Shown in pieces: positions 25,393 through 34,951 of a stretch of 64,000 nt of DNA (the stretch's first letter is position 1; each line of letters begins with the position of its first letter). A model generated the notes under the pieces. That model was not told the DNA's origin and ran no database searches. It saw only the letters and a list, made by a program, of their open reading frames with translations. The stretch comes from Fictibacillus phosphorivorans (GTDB lineage Bacteria > Bacillota > Bacilli > Bacillales > Fictibacillaceae), in assembly GCF_023715845.1 (NCBI RefSeq), contig NZ_JAMBOR010000013.1, positions 57,083 to 121,082 of the forward strand, in the 5' to 3' direction. The position numbers and the translations under genes were made by a program.

Positions 25393-25767
25393 ATGCCGCA
25401 TCTACTCGTTTATCTTTATAAGATTAAACCGGAGGCAAAAGAAAAGTTTCTAGAGATATCAGCGGAAACGAATAAAAAATTTCAGGAATATGGAGGTGTG
25501 ACAGAGCAAATCTTTAAGTTATCCCCTTCTTCAAAAAAATATGGAGCGTCCTTAATTCCAGAGAAACTCGATTTACAAAAAGAAGAGGAACTTTGGATTG
25601 GACTTCTCCAATTTCAGTCAGAGGAACATGCCCGAATTACAATGGCGGACTTTGATTCTGACGAAGAAGTGAACGAGCTATTAAACGAGTTTGTAGCCCA
25701 CGTCGCCCCACTTGATCATATTTTGTTTGGAGAGTTTGTTTCACAGCACAGAACAAACAATCCCTAA
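25393..25767 (+). CDS. Small dimeric alpha/beta-barrel-type protein, possibly DUF1428-like
   Basis: A 124-residue protein with a ferredoxin-like beta-alpha-beta pattern: HLLVYLYKIKPEAKEKFLE at the start and LWIGLLQFQSEEHARITMADFDSDEEV near the middle. The last part resembles the DUF1428/YbaA group, but the match is only by eye. GTAGGAGG precedes the ATG. Co-transcription with the upstream acetyltransferase is likely. Function is unknown. Confidence 0.55.
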   Translation: MPHLLVYLYKIKPEAKEKFLEISAETNKKFQEYGGVTEQIFKLSPSSKKYGASLIPEKLDLQKEEELWIGLLQFQSEEHARITMADFDSDEEVNELLNEFVAHVAPLDHILFGEFVSQHRTNNP

Positions 25768-25792
25768 TATACCTCTAAATAAGTAGAGGTGT

Positions 25793-26239
25793 TTATCCAA
25801 ACTCTTTTTGATGTGCTTTTTTCATCTTTAAATACTCTTCATCTTCTCTAGCAAGTTTCCATTTCTCTTTGAAGATTTCAGCAGACTTTGCTTTTACAGG
25901 ATCGATCTGCCTTTCATTGATTTCGCCATTTTTATCATATTTTCGGCCACCCTTGTAGTTGGTGTATCTCCTTGCACGGGTATATCCCATCTGCAGAAAC
26001 TTCCTGGCCATATCAGCGCCAACGAAATCTTTGTTCTTTTTGTACTCCAAAAATTGTTCGTAGATTTTTTCTGAGGATTTTTTGGCTTCGTCTGGCGTTT
26101 TAAAACGCCAATGAGGAAGGATTTCACTTTTATATGGTTCTACCAGAAGCACGCCTTGTTCTCCGCGGCCCACTCTATATAATTCTGGCTTCTTTCGAAA
26201 ATCAATATTATCAAAATCAAGGTCATAATCAAATGGCAC
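25793..26239 (-). CDS. DUF4385 family protein
   Basis: About 148 residues starting at GTG, chosen because GAAGGAGGGAG sits just upstream; the longer frame to 26308 begins with a run that reads through this site. The sequence PFDYDLDFDNIDFRKKPELYRVGRGEQGVLLVEPYK, then LPHWRFKTP and ADMARKFLQMGYTRARRYTNYKGGRKY, is the DUF4385 pattern. It is a small, highly charged cytoplasmic protein of unknown function found in bacteria and some phages. Confidence 0.85.
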   Translation of the reverse strand: MPFDYDLDFDNIDFRKKPELYRVGRGEQGVLLVEPYKSEILPHWRFKTPDEAKKSSEKIYEQFLEYKKNKDFVGADMARKFLQMGYTRARRYTNYKGGRKYDKNGEINERQIDPVKAKSAEIFKEKWKLAREDEEYLKMKKAHQKEFG

Positions 26240-26432
26240 AGATCTCCCTCCTTCTTTCTTATCCTTACCCATTTTCAAGTTATTCAAAAAGGGGGGATGC
26301 CGATTCAATGTGGTTTTTGAAAAGTTCTAAGGTAGTTGATTTCCGCTCCAGGCGCTCCAAACAACCTGCAAACCATCTATTTTTCCATATATTACAATTT
26401 ATTATTTGCTAGTAAAAACGTTCAAAAATAAT

Positions 26433-26462
26433 AAATCCGCTGCATTAGAACAGCGGATTTTT
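26433..26462 (-). terminator. Terminator of helD
   Basis: AAATCCGCTG / CAGCGGATTT, a 10-bp stem with an 8-base loop directly beyond the helD stop, with flanking T runs in both directions. Confidence 0.85.
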
Positions 26463-26468
26463 GATGGG

Positions 26469-28781
26469 TTAGTTTATTTTGTAAAAAGTTTTTGGCGCTT
26501 CTTTAATAAATGGACAAGGTAAGCCTTTGTAGAACACGGTCAATTCATGCATAGCACGTGTACAGACCGTATAAAAGAGTTTTCGCTCTCGTTCTTCCTG
26601 ATAGCCCGAAGCGTCGTAAATGGCTGCAGCATCAAACTCTATCCCTTTGGCCAAGTAAGAAGGAATGATTATGATCCCTTTTTGGAAAGCTGCATCCTCA
26701 TTAATCATTAGTCTTAGGTCTACTTTTGACTTTAGTTTTTCATACACTTCTAAACTTTCTTTAGCTGTTCTGCAGATAACAGCGAGGGTTTCATGACCTT
26801 GATTCTGCCAGGACTGGATAAGGCTTTCTAATTCCTCGTGAATCTCCTCTTCTGTATTTACCTTCAAAACAGATGGTTTTGCGCCAGGTCTGTTGAACGG
26901 AATAATTCCGCTATCATCTTTTAATAGACTTTTTGTGAATTCAACAATCTCTTTTGTAGAACGATAGCTTCTCGTAAGCGTAATGGCTTCTGTGTGTTTT
27001 TTGTTTAACAGCTTCTCTAGCATACGAAAGGATTGATCTGAAGCATGGACATAGATGGACTGATTTAGATCACCGAGTACCGTTAAGTTAGCTCTTGGAA
27101 AAATACGCTGGATGAACGCGAATTGGAACGGTGAAAAGTCCTGCGCTTCATCAATAAACACATGTCTCACGGCTGCATTTGTTTGGAACCCAACCAATAA
27201 TTCTTTTACATAAAGAAATGGTGTGGCATCTTCATTTGCCAGATGGTTCTGCTTCAGGTTGAAGAGCGTATGATTGCAGATCTCACTCCACACATCATAT
27301 TCAGGAACCAATTTATTATTTTTTTGAAACAGTTTAGCATACAAACTCTTCATATCTAAAAAATTACACGCTTCAACAGAATCTCGAAGTGGCTTAAACG
27401 CAAGTCTTGTAACGTACGCAGACAGGACCTTCTGTTCGCTCGCCAGATCATTAAAGGAATCTGCACTATATTTATCTCGTTTTTGCAGTTGTTCATAAAG
27501 TTTCGTATAGACTGACTTATCTAGAAATTGAATTTCTTTTTCAACCCATGGTTTCTTACGTTCTTTTTTCTCAGCTCGTTTCAGTTCGTTCAAAATCCAT
27601 TGAGAAGTCTTTTTCATGCGATAAGGAATTGTTTCGCGTGAATCCAAAGAGTAGAAATACTCACTGATCTGTTTCGCTCTGATCATGGTTTTGTCCCGAA
27701 ACTTCACATCTAAAAATTGCATGCCGGATTCACTTAACGATTCAACATATCGATGGATTGCTTCTAAGAAATCAACGGACGCTTTAAATTTGATTCCTGC
27801 TACCCGTGACGATTCCCCATCACCTGAAAGGATAGCTTCCATTTGTTTAAACGGCGTTTCCACAGAGAATTCCTTCGCTAAGTGATGATCGATATAAGCT
27901 TGAAAAGTGGTCTGCTCCATATTTTCTTCGCCAAGTTCAGGAAGAACATTTGCAACATAGCTATTGAACATGTTGTTCGGAGAGAACAATACAATATGAT
28001 GGGATTGTAAGGTCTCCCGGTCTCTGTATAAAAGATACGCTACACGCTGCAAGGCAGCTGATGTCTTCCCGCAGCCTGCTGCTCCTTGAACAATAAGCAG
28101 ATCACTATCCGTGTTTCGAATAATGGCATTTTGTTCTTTCTGAATGGTCGCTACTATGCTTTTCATTTGAGTATTCGCCTGATTGCCAAGGACCTGCTGA
28201 AGAAGCTCATCGCCAATTGCTTCCCCAGTATCAAACATCCCCTGGATTTGGCCGTTTTTTATGATGAACTGTCGTTTCAGATCTAAATTTCCTTCTATTG
28301 TTCCACTCGGCGCTCTGAATCTTGCCTTACCGAGGGAGTGATCATAATACAAGCTTGAGATCGGCGCACGCCAGTCATGAACTAAAAATTCACTTGTCTC
28401 TTCATCATAATAAGATGCGATTCCGATATAGACTTTTTCCGCTTCACTTTCACCCTTTTCGGTAAAATCAATTCTTCCAAAGTAAGGTGAATACTTTAGT
28501 TTTTCGTATGTCTTTAAGCGGCTTTCTGCTGAAATATGACTTCTCTCTATCTCAGATAACAGTTCAGACTGCTGTTTTATGCTTGCTGCCGTTTCAATGG
28601 CATCATCCGGATCATCCAGGTTTACGGTTACGTCTGACCAGAAGTTTTTTCGGATTTGGACCACATCAGATCGTTTTCCGCCTAGATGCTCTTGAAGTTT
28701 AGAAGTAGCTTGAGAAAGTTCCTTTATTACTTCATTTACTCGTTCTTGTTCATTACGCTGCTCCCGATTCCATGTCGTCAT
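26469..28781 (-). CDS. helD: HelD-like RNA polymerase recycling ATPase (UvrD/Rep helicase superfamily)
   Basis: About 770 residues. An N-terminal coiled-coil arm (residues 1-100, rich in E, Q and K) precedes a superfamily 1 ATPase core: Walker A VQGAAGCGKTSAALQR near 235, Walker B VFIDEAQDFSPFQ near 545, TLTRSYRST, and C-terminal KGIEFDAAAIYDASG. HelD binds RNA polymerase and uses ATP to release stalled complexes. The ATG at 28781 behind AGGGAGAG matches the usual family start; a GTG at 28817 gives 12 more residues. Confidence 0.9.
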   Translation of the reverse strand: MTTWNREQRNEQERVNEVIKELSQATSKLQEHLGGKRSDVVQIRKNFWSDVTVNLDDPDDAIETAASIKQQSELLSEIERSHISAESRLKTYEKLKYSPYFGRIDFTEKGESEAEKVYIGIASYYDEETSEFLVHDWRAPISSLYYDHSLGKARFRAPSGTIEGNLDLKRQFIIKNGQIQGMFDTGEAIGDELLQQVLGNQANTQMKSIVATIQKEQNAIIRNTDSDLLIVQGAAGCGKTSAALQRVAYLLYRDRETLQSHHIVLFSPNNMFNSYVANVLPELGEENMEQTTFQAYIDHHLAKEFSVETPFKQMEAILSGDGESSRVAGIKFKASVDFLEAIHRYVESLSESGMQFLDVKFRDKTMIRAKQISEYFYSLDSRETIPYRMKKTSQWILNELKRAEKKERKKPWVEKEIQFLDKSVYTKLYEQLQKRDKYSADSFNDLASEQKVLSAYVTRLAFKPLRDSVEACNFLDMKSLYAKLFQKNNKLVPEYDVWSEICNHTLFNLKQNHLANEDATPFLYVKELLVGFQTNAAVRHVFIDEAQDFSPFQFAFIQRIFPRANLTVLGDLNQSIYVHASDQSFRMLEKLLNKKHTEAITLTRSYRSTKEIVEFTKSLLKDDSGIIPFNRPGAKPSVLKVNTEEEIHEELESLIQSWQNQGHETLAVICRTAKESLEVYEKLKSKVDLRLMINEDAAFQKGIIIIPSYLAKGIEFDAAAIYDASGYQEERERKLFYTVCTRAMHELTVFYKGLPCPFIKEAPKTFYKIN

Positions 28782-28935
28782 CCGATCTCTCCCTATCATT
28801 AATTTTTCTGTTGACACACTTTATCCTTTTGGTTTATAATATAATTAAGGGATATTATAAACGTTAAATTGGAATAATGCGCGTCTTTTATATAATAGCA
28901 CATTCGGGTGCAAAAAGTACATTATTATTTACATA

Positions 28936-28970
28936 AAAAAGTGACTTCCTGTTCAGGAAGTCACTCTTTT
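28936..28970 (-). terminator. Terminator of the DinB-like gene
   Basis: AAAGTGACTTCCT / AGGAAGTCACT stem with a 4-base loop and T/A runs on both sides, just beyond the stop codon. Confidence 0.85.
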
Positions 28971-28972
28971 CT

Positions 28973-29446
28973 TTATCCTTGTTGAACCTTGGATTGTTCA
29001 ATCACTTTTTTCATGGCATGCATCTGACCGAGGTGATACGTTTCATGGAATACAGCGAAATTCATCAATTCACCAAATGTTGTGAAGTTGAAAAGTGGTT
29101 TTTCTAACTTTTCCTGTAAGCGTTCTTCAGGAATCTCTTTTATCCGAGCCATTTGATCCTTCAATTGTTCTGTTAGTTCTGAGAGTGAGGGTACTTCACC
29201 TTTCCAGTCAGCTGGACTTGTTCCTCTGTTAAATAGTTCAATGTAGTTTAATGGAAGGTGTTTTGTTTTTTCAGGATATCCAAACATAAAATATTCAGCT
29301 ATTGTTAAGACATGTCCAACGTGCCAATGGATATTGTTGTTGAATCCCTCTGGCTGAACTTGAGCAACTTCCTTATCTAGTTCTCCTAGATGCTTCAGAA
29401 AAAAACTTCGTGCCAATTCAAAGTTTTTAAATGTTAACTCGTTCAT
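28973..29446 (-). CDS. DinB-superfamily protein
   Basis: A 157-residue four-helix protein of the DinB_2 type. Metal-ligand candidates are His in IHWHVGHVLTIAEY (about 38-46) and the pair in FHETYHLGQMHAM (about 133-137). It resembles YfiT-like and bacillithiol-transferase-related proteins, but no thiol cofactor or substrate can be assigned. GGGGAGG precedes the ATG. It is the first of a run of minus-strand accessory genes. Confidence 0.82.
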   Translation of the reverse strand: MNELTFKNFELARSFFLKHLGELDKEVAQVQPEGFNNNIHWHVGHVLTIAEYFMFGYPEKTKHLPLNYIELFNRGTSPADWKGEVPSLSELTEQLKDQMARIKEIPEERLQEKLEKPLFNFTTFGELMNFAVFHETYHLGQMHAMKKVIEQSKVQQG

Positions 29447-29523
29447 TCATACGCCTCCCCAGGAATTTTGTAATCACTATTAAACTAATTATACTCCCTT
29501 TTGAATTATCTGACTATTAATGA

Positions 29524-30081
29524 CTACCGATATTGATCATGGATCGGACTAAAAAGGTCTTCACCCGTTTTCCTAACTACCGAGAAGTTGTTAACATTAT
29601 AATGGCCATGAAGAATTTTATTATGATGTTCGATGATCTGTTGAGCTTTTAATATTGTAGAGTCTGTCGTTGAATGGGCATCGCCTACTAATGTTACATC
29701 CAACCCGTTTACCGTCGCCATTCTTACAGCCGTATCGATGCAATGCTCTGTTTTACAACCCATAATGACCACATGTGTAATTTCTTTTTCTTTTAAATGA
29801 TTCAGTAGAGAAGTATCATAGAATGCATTTGTAGCTTTTTTATCAAAAAATGCTGCGCCTTCAGGTACATGAATCTCTGAATGAACTTCAAAGCCTCCGC
29901 CTTTACCCTCAGCAACATCTAGATCTCTTACAAATAAACTTTCCGCTCCTGCTTCCAGGCCTTGTTCGATTACTACGTTAATATTTTTCAATAGAGTTTC
30001 TTTGTTGAAAACAGCTTGTTCTTCTTTATTCCCATCGATTAGTTCCTGCTGTGCATCGATGACTAATAGTGCGTTTTTCAT
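29524..30081 (-). CDS. Isochorismatase-like cysteine hydrolase
   Basis: A 185-residue protein of the isochorismatase/nicotinamidase fold. The catalytic triad residues are visible: Asp9 in LVIDAQQELI, Lys in FFDKKATNAFY (about 88-98), and the nucleophile Cys in IMGCKTEHCIDTAVRMA (about 115-123), with the following TLVGDAHST motif. Members hydrolyse nicotinamide, isochorismate, ureidoacrylate or related amides; the substrate is unknown. AAAGGAGATA precedes the ATG. Confidence 0.85.
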   Translation of the reverse strand: MKNALLVIDAQQELIDGNKEEQAVFNKETLLKNINVVIEQGLEAGAESLFVRDLDVAEGKGGGFEVHSEIHVPEGAAFFDKKATNAFYDTSLLNHLKEKEITHVVIMGCKTEHCIDTAVRMATVNGLDVTLVGDAHSTTDSTILKAQQIIEHHNKILHGHYNVNNFSVVRKTGEDLFSPIHDQYR

Positions 30082-30108
30082 TTTAATATCTCCTTTAGCA
30101 AAAACAGA

Positions 30109-30618
30109 TTATTTTTTTCTAGGAATCGTTAATGTTTTCCATTCTTCTGACTTAAGCATTTTTGCAATATAAATAATTTGGCCGATGTGATTCGAATAGT
30201 GATACATCTGGTTGTTGATGGCATCCATTACAGAGTGAGGCTCATTACGGATATAGATGGTCCGAAGGAGATCTTCTTCTTTCAAACCGTCTAGTGTATC
30301 AAAGAATACTCCCCATCCTTTGTCCCACACTGCTTTCATTTCTTCTCGGTTAGACATCGTGTTTTCGAACTCACCATCACGGTTTCGATCTGGTTTTTCT
30401 CCATCCGTGTTAAACATGTCTGTCCATCTGGAGATCATATTACCGCTTATGTGCTTAACGATTATAGCAACACTGTTGGAATCTTCATTTGGATACCAAA
30501 ATAATTGTTCTTCCGAAAGCTGATCAAACGTCCTTTCTGCATAGTCTTTTGCATCTAGAAAACGTTTTTTTATAGAACGCAAGTATTCAGTAGCAACATC
30601 TGTTTTCGCAAGACTCAT
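30109..30618 (-). CDS. DUF1572 family protein (DinB superfamily)
   Basis: A 169-residue protein matching DUF1572: EEQLFWYPNEDSNSVAIIVKHISGNMISRWTD (about 37-68) and NNQMYHYSNHIGQIIYIAK (about 134-152), whose three histidines occupy DinB metal-site positions. It is separated from the hydrolase gene by 27 bases on the same strand and may share a transcript with it. AAAGGAG precedes the ATG. Function is unknown. Confidence 0.85.
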   Translation of the reverse strand: MSLAKTDVATEYLRSIKKRFLDAKDYAERTFDQLSEEQLFWYPNEDSNSVAIIVKHISGNMISRWTDMFNTDGEKPDRNRDGEFENTMSNREEMKAVWDKGWGVFFDTLDGLKEEDLLRTIYIRNEPHSVMDAINNQMYHYSNHIGQIIYIAKMLKSEEWKTLTIPRKK

Positions 30619-30740
30619 ATTACACAGCTCCTTTACAGTTCATCACCTCTTACTCTATTTCTCTTCTTTTCTTATATTTCCTATGAGACCTTATCAAAAG
30701 TTAGCAGATTTATTTAATATAAACTTATCGATACATAAAA

Positions 30741-30770
30741 AAACTGCTGCCTCAAGTGAGACAGCAGTTT
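30741..30770 (-). terminator. Terminator of the 178-aa lipoprotein gene
   Basis: AAACTGCTG-CTC / GAG-CAGCAGTTT stem with a 4-base loop, 10 bases beyond the stop. Confidence 0.8.
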
Positions 30771-30781
30771 AGTTACTTCTA

Positions 30782-31318
30782 TTATTGAAGTTCGTTGATG
30801 AACTTTCCAGGAATTAATTTTAGATCTTCATGGATTGTGTTTAATTTCTCTTCAAAAGCTGTAAACAACTTATTAGCTTCTGTTGCTTTTGCTTCATCTT
30901 CTAAGCCGGCAACTTTTGCTTCATAGGACTTCTTCAGCTCTTCTAAAGCAGCTTTAATCTTTGTTTGGTGATCTTCTGATAGGTCAGAAGGAACTTCAAC
31001 TGACGGAATCTCAGATACTGCTTTTTCTCCAGCTGCTTTCGCATCAGCTTTAAGCTTATCTAGCTCTTCTTTAGGAGGTGCTTCTTCGCCTTCTTTGGCT
31101 GCACCTGCAGCATATGCATTGAATGGTGCATGATACTCTCTAAGCTGTCCGATCAGTTCTCCTTCAAAGTTAAGAAGGGTGATCTTCTGTGTATTATCAT
31201 CTTCCTTTTTTTCTGTAGCTGCCGCAGGTTTTCCTTCTTCTTTCGGCTTTTCTTCCTTGCCGCAGCCTACGCTAAGCGCAAGAATGGCAGCTGCTGTTAG
31301 TGCTAAGAATTTTTTCAT
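30782..31318 (-). CDS. Lipoprotein, helical, unknown function
   Basis: A 178-residue lipoprotein: signal peptide with lipobox LSVGC (Cys19), then a Lys/Glu-rich linker (about 20-48) and a long helical domain with heptad-like E/K/A/L content (residues 80-170). No enzyme motif is seen. It resembles the small helical lipoproteins common in Bacillus. GGGGGC lies upstream of the ATG. The 180-bp AT-rich region 31319-31500 upstream shows no gene. Confidence 0.75.
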   Translation of the reverse strand: MKKFLALTAAAILALSVGCGKEEKPKEEGKPAAATEKKEDDNTQKITLLNFEGELIGQLREYHAPFNAYAAGAAKEGEEAPPKEELDKLKADAKAAGEKAVSEIPSVEVPSDLSEDHQTKIKAALEELKKSYEAKVAGLEDEAKATEANKLFTAFEEKLNTIHEDLKLIPGKFINELQ

Positions 31319-31500
31319 TGAGAATGCCCCCGTTATCTTTTTCTACTTTTTGGAACTTTCTCATTCTAAACCTTTTTCTTAATATTGTAAATTAAAATAT
31401 TATAATATTCTTTAAATATGATAAAACAACCCTTAAAGCCTTTATAAGACTGAATTATCGTATTATTTTAAATAATCTTTAATTATACTTAAAAGTTATA

Positions 31501-31980
31501 TTATAATAATTTTTTGAGTTCCTTTTCATGATTCAATAACCATTCTTTTCTCCAAAGTCCACCTGCGTATCCGGTTAATGTTCCATTGGAGCCTATAATT
31601 CTATGACAAGGTATGATAATACTTAATCTATTTTTTCCGTTTGCACTGCCGACTGCTCTGATCGCTTTCTCATTTTGAAGGGAGCAGGCGATGTCACGGT
31701 ATGACACCGTCTCTGCAAACGGAATTTTAATAAGCTCATTCCAGACAGATTGTTGAAATAAAGTTCCTTTCTGTTCATAAGGAAGTATGAATTGTTGCCG
31801 CTCCCCTTTAAAATATTCGTCGAGCTGGTTATAGCAATCTCTTAAAAGCTTTGGAATGTCAGGCTGATGTTCCATAACGTTTCTATCAACAAACATAATA
31901 GATTGTATTCGTTCTTCGCTGCTTATGATCTCAATGACTCCGATTGGAGATTGATAGTCTAGCTTAAAAGCCTGATTCAT
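31501..31980 (-). CDS. ogt: Methylated-DNA--protein-cysteine S-methyltransferase
   Basis: 159 residues from the ATG at 31980, preceded by GGAGGTCG; the longer frame is not supported. The active-site motif IIPCHRII carries the methyl-acceptor Cys125, and QQSVWNELIKIPFAETVSYRDIA is the helix-turn-helix segment. It repairs O6-methylguanine by suicide transfer. It overlaps the end of the alkA reading frame and forms an adaA-alkA-ogt operon. Confidence 0.93.
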   Translation of the reverse strand: MNQAFKLDYQSPIGVIEIISSEERIQSIMFVDRNVMEHQPDIPKLLRDCYNQLDEYFKGERQQFILPYEQKGTLFQQSVWNELIKIPFAETVSYRDIACSLQNEKAIRAVGSANGKNRLSIIIPCHRIIGSNGTLTGYAGGLWRKEWLLNHEKELKKLL

Positions 31981-32826
31981 ACAACGACCTCCAAAGATAG
32001 AACGTAGCATACGCTTCCCAGCCGCTCCATTTCTTTGATTTCTACATTCATCTGTTTCTTTAGTTCATTATGCAGGCCAACATCAGCAACAGGAAAAGCA
32101 GTTGGTTCTAACAGGCACTTCATCATAACGTAGTCTGCCGTCCATGCTCCAACTCCTTTTAATGTTAAAAGGGTCTCATGTTGTTTCTGTGGATTTTGGG
32201 TATCGAACAGTATCCTTTTTGTTAATCTTCCTGATGTTATTTCTTTTGCTGCACCCATCACAGAATCCGATTTGCGACTTGTAAATGGAAGTTTTCTTAA
32301 ATCATCTATATGAAGATTTGCAATTTTTTCAGGTGTGGGATAAAGCCAGTATGTTGTGTTCTCATATTCCCGTTTTACTCCAAAGTGTTCGATAAAGTGT
32401 TTTTTTAAGGTGTAAGCAAACTTCAGATTGATCTGCTGACCCATAATCGCCCACGTAACCGCCTCAAATAAGTCAGGAATGCCGATCATGCGTAAACCGT
32501 AATATTTTTTAGCGATTGTCTGTAAAACCCCATCCCTATTCGCCATCTGATAAAAGCCTAAAAAGGTCTCGCTCAAGGTCAAACCATTCAGACATATACT
32601 GGACCACTTGCTGCTTTACGGCATAAGTTGGTTCTCCAAGACAAAACTCCACTATGAGACTATTATCATCACTACAAATCTTCAGAAGGAACTCTTCCTC
32701 ATTCATTCTAACCAGCTTCAATAGGCGTTTGTCCTGAATAGTGTGCAAAAGCTCGAGACATTCGTTAAAGTTGAACGCCTCTGGAAGCCGTATGTTAAGA
32801 TATTGGCCATGATCGCTCCACTGCAT
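31964..32826 (-). pseudogene. alkA: alkA, DNA-3-methyladenine glycosylase II, split by two 1-base frameshifts
   Basis: Three frames carry one AlkA protein. The N-terminal domain starts at 32826 (MQWSDHGQYLNIRLPEAFNF, behind AAGGAG) and runs to FDLERDL. The HhH-GPD domain continues in the next frame (FYQMANRDGVLQTIAKKYYG, GIPDLFEAVTWAIMGQQIN, LKGVGAWTADYV, catalytic Asp in FPVADVGL). The C-terminal WEAYATFYLWRSLYESGF is in the third frame, ending at 31964. Removing one T from the T5 run at about 32558-32562 and one base near 32021 restores a single ORF. Both are +1 insertions, from decay or sequencing error. Confidence 0.85.
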
Positions 32827-32827
32827 C

Positions 32828-33397
32828 CTATGACTCCTTAACTCTAAAAGATTTCCGGTAATCGCTTGGCGAACAATCTTCCACTCTGCGAAAAGCTTTA
32901 TAAAAATTAGACGGACTTCCAAATCCAACCTCATAACAAATCTCTAAGTTTGTTCTTGTTGAATGCTTCAGAAGAAAAGCTGCTTTATGGATGCGGATTT
33001 TCTCTAAATATTCACGCGGTGTTTCTTTCATCTCTTCTTTAAATAGCCGTTCCAGATAAAACGGACTGACTCCGACATGGCCAGCAATATCTTGTAGAAC
33101 AACCTTTTCGTTAAGATGGTTCACCATGTATCCAGTCGCTTTCCTTACGAGATCAATCTGTGGGCAGTGTTCAATTTCAGGCTGGCATCTCTTGCATGCT
33201 CTATAACCTGCCTCGATGCATTCAGATATCGTCTCATAAAATGTTACATTGACCTTTTTGGGTTTACGCGATCGACAGGATGGCCGGCAAAAGATCTTGG
33301 TTGTTTTAACAGCCGTATAGAACAATCCATCATAAGACCTGTCACATTCCATGATCTTATTCCACATTTCTTCAAAAGACATTTTCACAAGCGTCAT
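32828..33397 (-). CDS. adaA: Methylphosphotriester-DNA methyltransferase / AraC-type regulator AdaA
   Basis: A 189-residue two-domain protein. The N-terminal Ada zinc domain has Cys37, Cys41, Cys68 and Cys71 (FCRPSCRSRKPK...CKRC); Cys37 is the methyl acceptor. The C-terminal AraC domain (LQDIAGHVGVSPFYLERLFKE and NFYKAFRRV) activates the adaptive response after methylation. It is the first gene of the operon with alkA and ogt. GGAGGGATGAGG precedes the ATG. Confidence 0.92.
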   Translation of the reverse strand: MTLVKMSFEEMWNKIMECDRSYDGLFYTAVKTTKIFCRPSCRSRKPKKVNVTFYETISECIEAGYRACKRCQPEIEHCPQIDLVRKATGYMVNHLNEKVVLQDIAGHVGVSPFYLERLFKEEMKETPREYLEKIRIHKAAFLLKHSTRTNLEICYEVGFGSPSNFYKAFRRVEDCSPSDYRKSFRVKES

Positions 33398-33496
33398 ACC
33401 TCATCCCTCCATCCCTGCTTTTTTTCTTTATTTTATCAATTCCCAAATGGAAAATCGTCCTCAATCTTGCTGTTATGGTCTGATTTATCTCCAAAC

Positions 33497-33526
33497 AAAA
33501 AGAGAGTGGTACAAAGGCACTCTCTT
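33497..33526 (-). terminator. Terminator between MFS and adaA genes
   Basis: AAGAGAGTG / CACTCTCTT stem with a 9-base loop, followed on the minus strand by TTTTTGT. It separates the MFS gene from the adaptive-response operon. Confidence 0.8.
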
Positions 33527-33552
33527 GAAGGAATCAATATTTTAAATCATTT

Positions 33553-34770
33553 TTATTTCGTAACAGCTACAGGTCTCGATTTTTTACGGTTCTCTTTAGT
33601 CTTGTATTGAAACAGAATGACGATTGCGATAATGAAGGATGTGATTCCAAAACCGATCACCATATGGAAGAAGCCGATCGTGTCCAGGAACAGTCCTGTT
33701 AAAAGCATCAATGCTTGGAAGATAATATTATCGACCATCCCTTTAATCGAGAAGAACCTTCCATGATACTCAGATGGTACATCCGTTTGGAAGATTGTTG
33801 TTACTACCGGGAAAAGCGTTCCCGCTGCAAGGCCGAACAGTCCGAATGAAAGAACCGACATGACCGGGTGATCCGCTAAATACAAGGATGTATGTGCTGT
33901 CGCGATGATAAACGTTATCGCAAACATATAGGAAAGCTTCGGATTATCACGGAAGAACCTTTTAGACAAGAACGTTCCAATGAATACACAGACTCCTTCT
34001 GTCGTATATAGAATCCCTTTTATCCCTGGATTGTCCTGCAAGTCACTGATCTCGATAACCATGAGATTGAATCCTGATAAAAACAAATAAGCTGGAAGCA
34101 ATAAAAAGATTCCATAAACCACTTTTGGCTGCTTCTTTACGATTGGATACAATTCGCCAAGCGTTCTAAAGAAGTTTTCCCTACGTCCTTTCTTATTCGT
34201 TTCTTTTGGCTTCTCCTCTACATTCAGAAAAAACGTTAAAATTAAAAGGATCACGTAGGATGCTAGCGTTACCGTGTATAAGGAAAACAAAGACATCCCA
34301 ACGAGCATAACTCCGCCGAGTGCGGTTCCTACGATTCTGGAAGCCGTGAAAATATTCATGTTTACGCCATTCGCATCTAATAGCTCTTCTTTTTTTACGA
34401 TTAAAGGAAGCAACGTCTGCATCGCAGGCTGCGAAAACGTACCTGATATTCCGATCACAAGCATATACACAACCATCCACCAAACATTGTTATAAGCGAT
34501 CGCTAGGTACATAAAGAAGATTGCGGCACACCTCGCAAAACCCGCATAGATGAGGATCTTCTTTTTAATGCTGCGGTCGATTATCCTTCCCGCCATTGGA
34601 GCAAGGAAGATTCCCACAAGAAATCCTGCTAAAATAATGAGTGCTTGTAAAAACGAAGACTCTACATTCATCTGTAAAAATTCAAGATTGCCGATAATTC
34701 CGACCCATAATCCTGTACTTGATACAGCTAGACCAAACATCAAGATTAAAAAATTCCGGTTTCTCCACAT
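33553..34770 (-). CDS. MFS transporter
   Basis: About 405 residues from an ATG behind GAGAGGGG; a TTG at 34812 opens the frame earlier without a good site. It has 12 predicted helices, with MAGRIIDRSIKKKILIYAGF as the loop 2-3 signature. The pattern resembles the DHA/MefE-like MFS group (drug or metabolite efflux). The substrate is not readable. Divergent from topB, with about 180 bp between the starts. Confidence 0.8.
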   Translation of the reverse strand: MWRNRNFLILMFGLAVSSTGLWVGIIGNLEFLQMNVESSFLQALIILAGFLVGIFLAPMAGRIIDRSIKKKILIYAGFARCAAIFFMYLAIAYNNVWWMVVYMLVIGISGTFSQPAMQTLLPLIVKKEELLDANGVNMNIFTASRIVGTALGGVMLVGMSLFSLYTVTLASYVILLILTFFLNVEEKPKETNKKGRRENFFRTLGELYPIVKKQPKVVYGIFLLLPAYLFLSGFNLMVIEISDLQDNPGIKGILYTTEGVCVFIGTFLSKRFFRDNPKLSYMFAITFIIATAHTSLYLADHPVMSVLSFGLFGLAAGTLFPVVTTIFQTDVPSEYHGRFFSIKGMVDNIIFQALMLLTGLFLDTIGFFHMVIGFGITSFIIAIVILFQYKTKENRKKSRPVAVTK

Positions 34771-34951
34771 TGCGTTCTTACCCCTCTCAGCCCCACCGAA
34801 ACAGTGATCCAACCTCAGTACTCAATCAAGTGAAATATTATTGTTTTAGTATACCAGTATTTTGAAAAAGTAGCGTAAAAATTTTGCTCATTTCTTTCCT
34901 CTTTTTACACTCTGTTATAATGACTAAAGAGATGTTAGAAAGGGGTACGTT

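Noticed and set aside
31977..32934. Two or three separate genes in the alkA region
   Set aside because: The frames carry successive parts of one AlkA protein; treating them as separate genes would hide the frameshifts. Programmed frameshifting is unlikely because two shifts would be needed and only the first site is a homopolymer.
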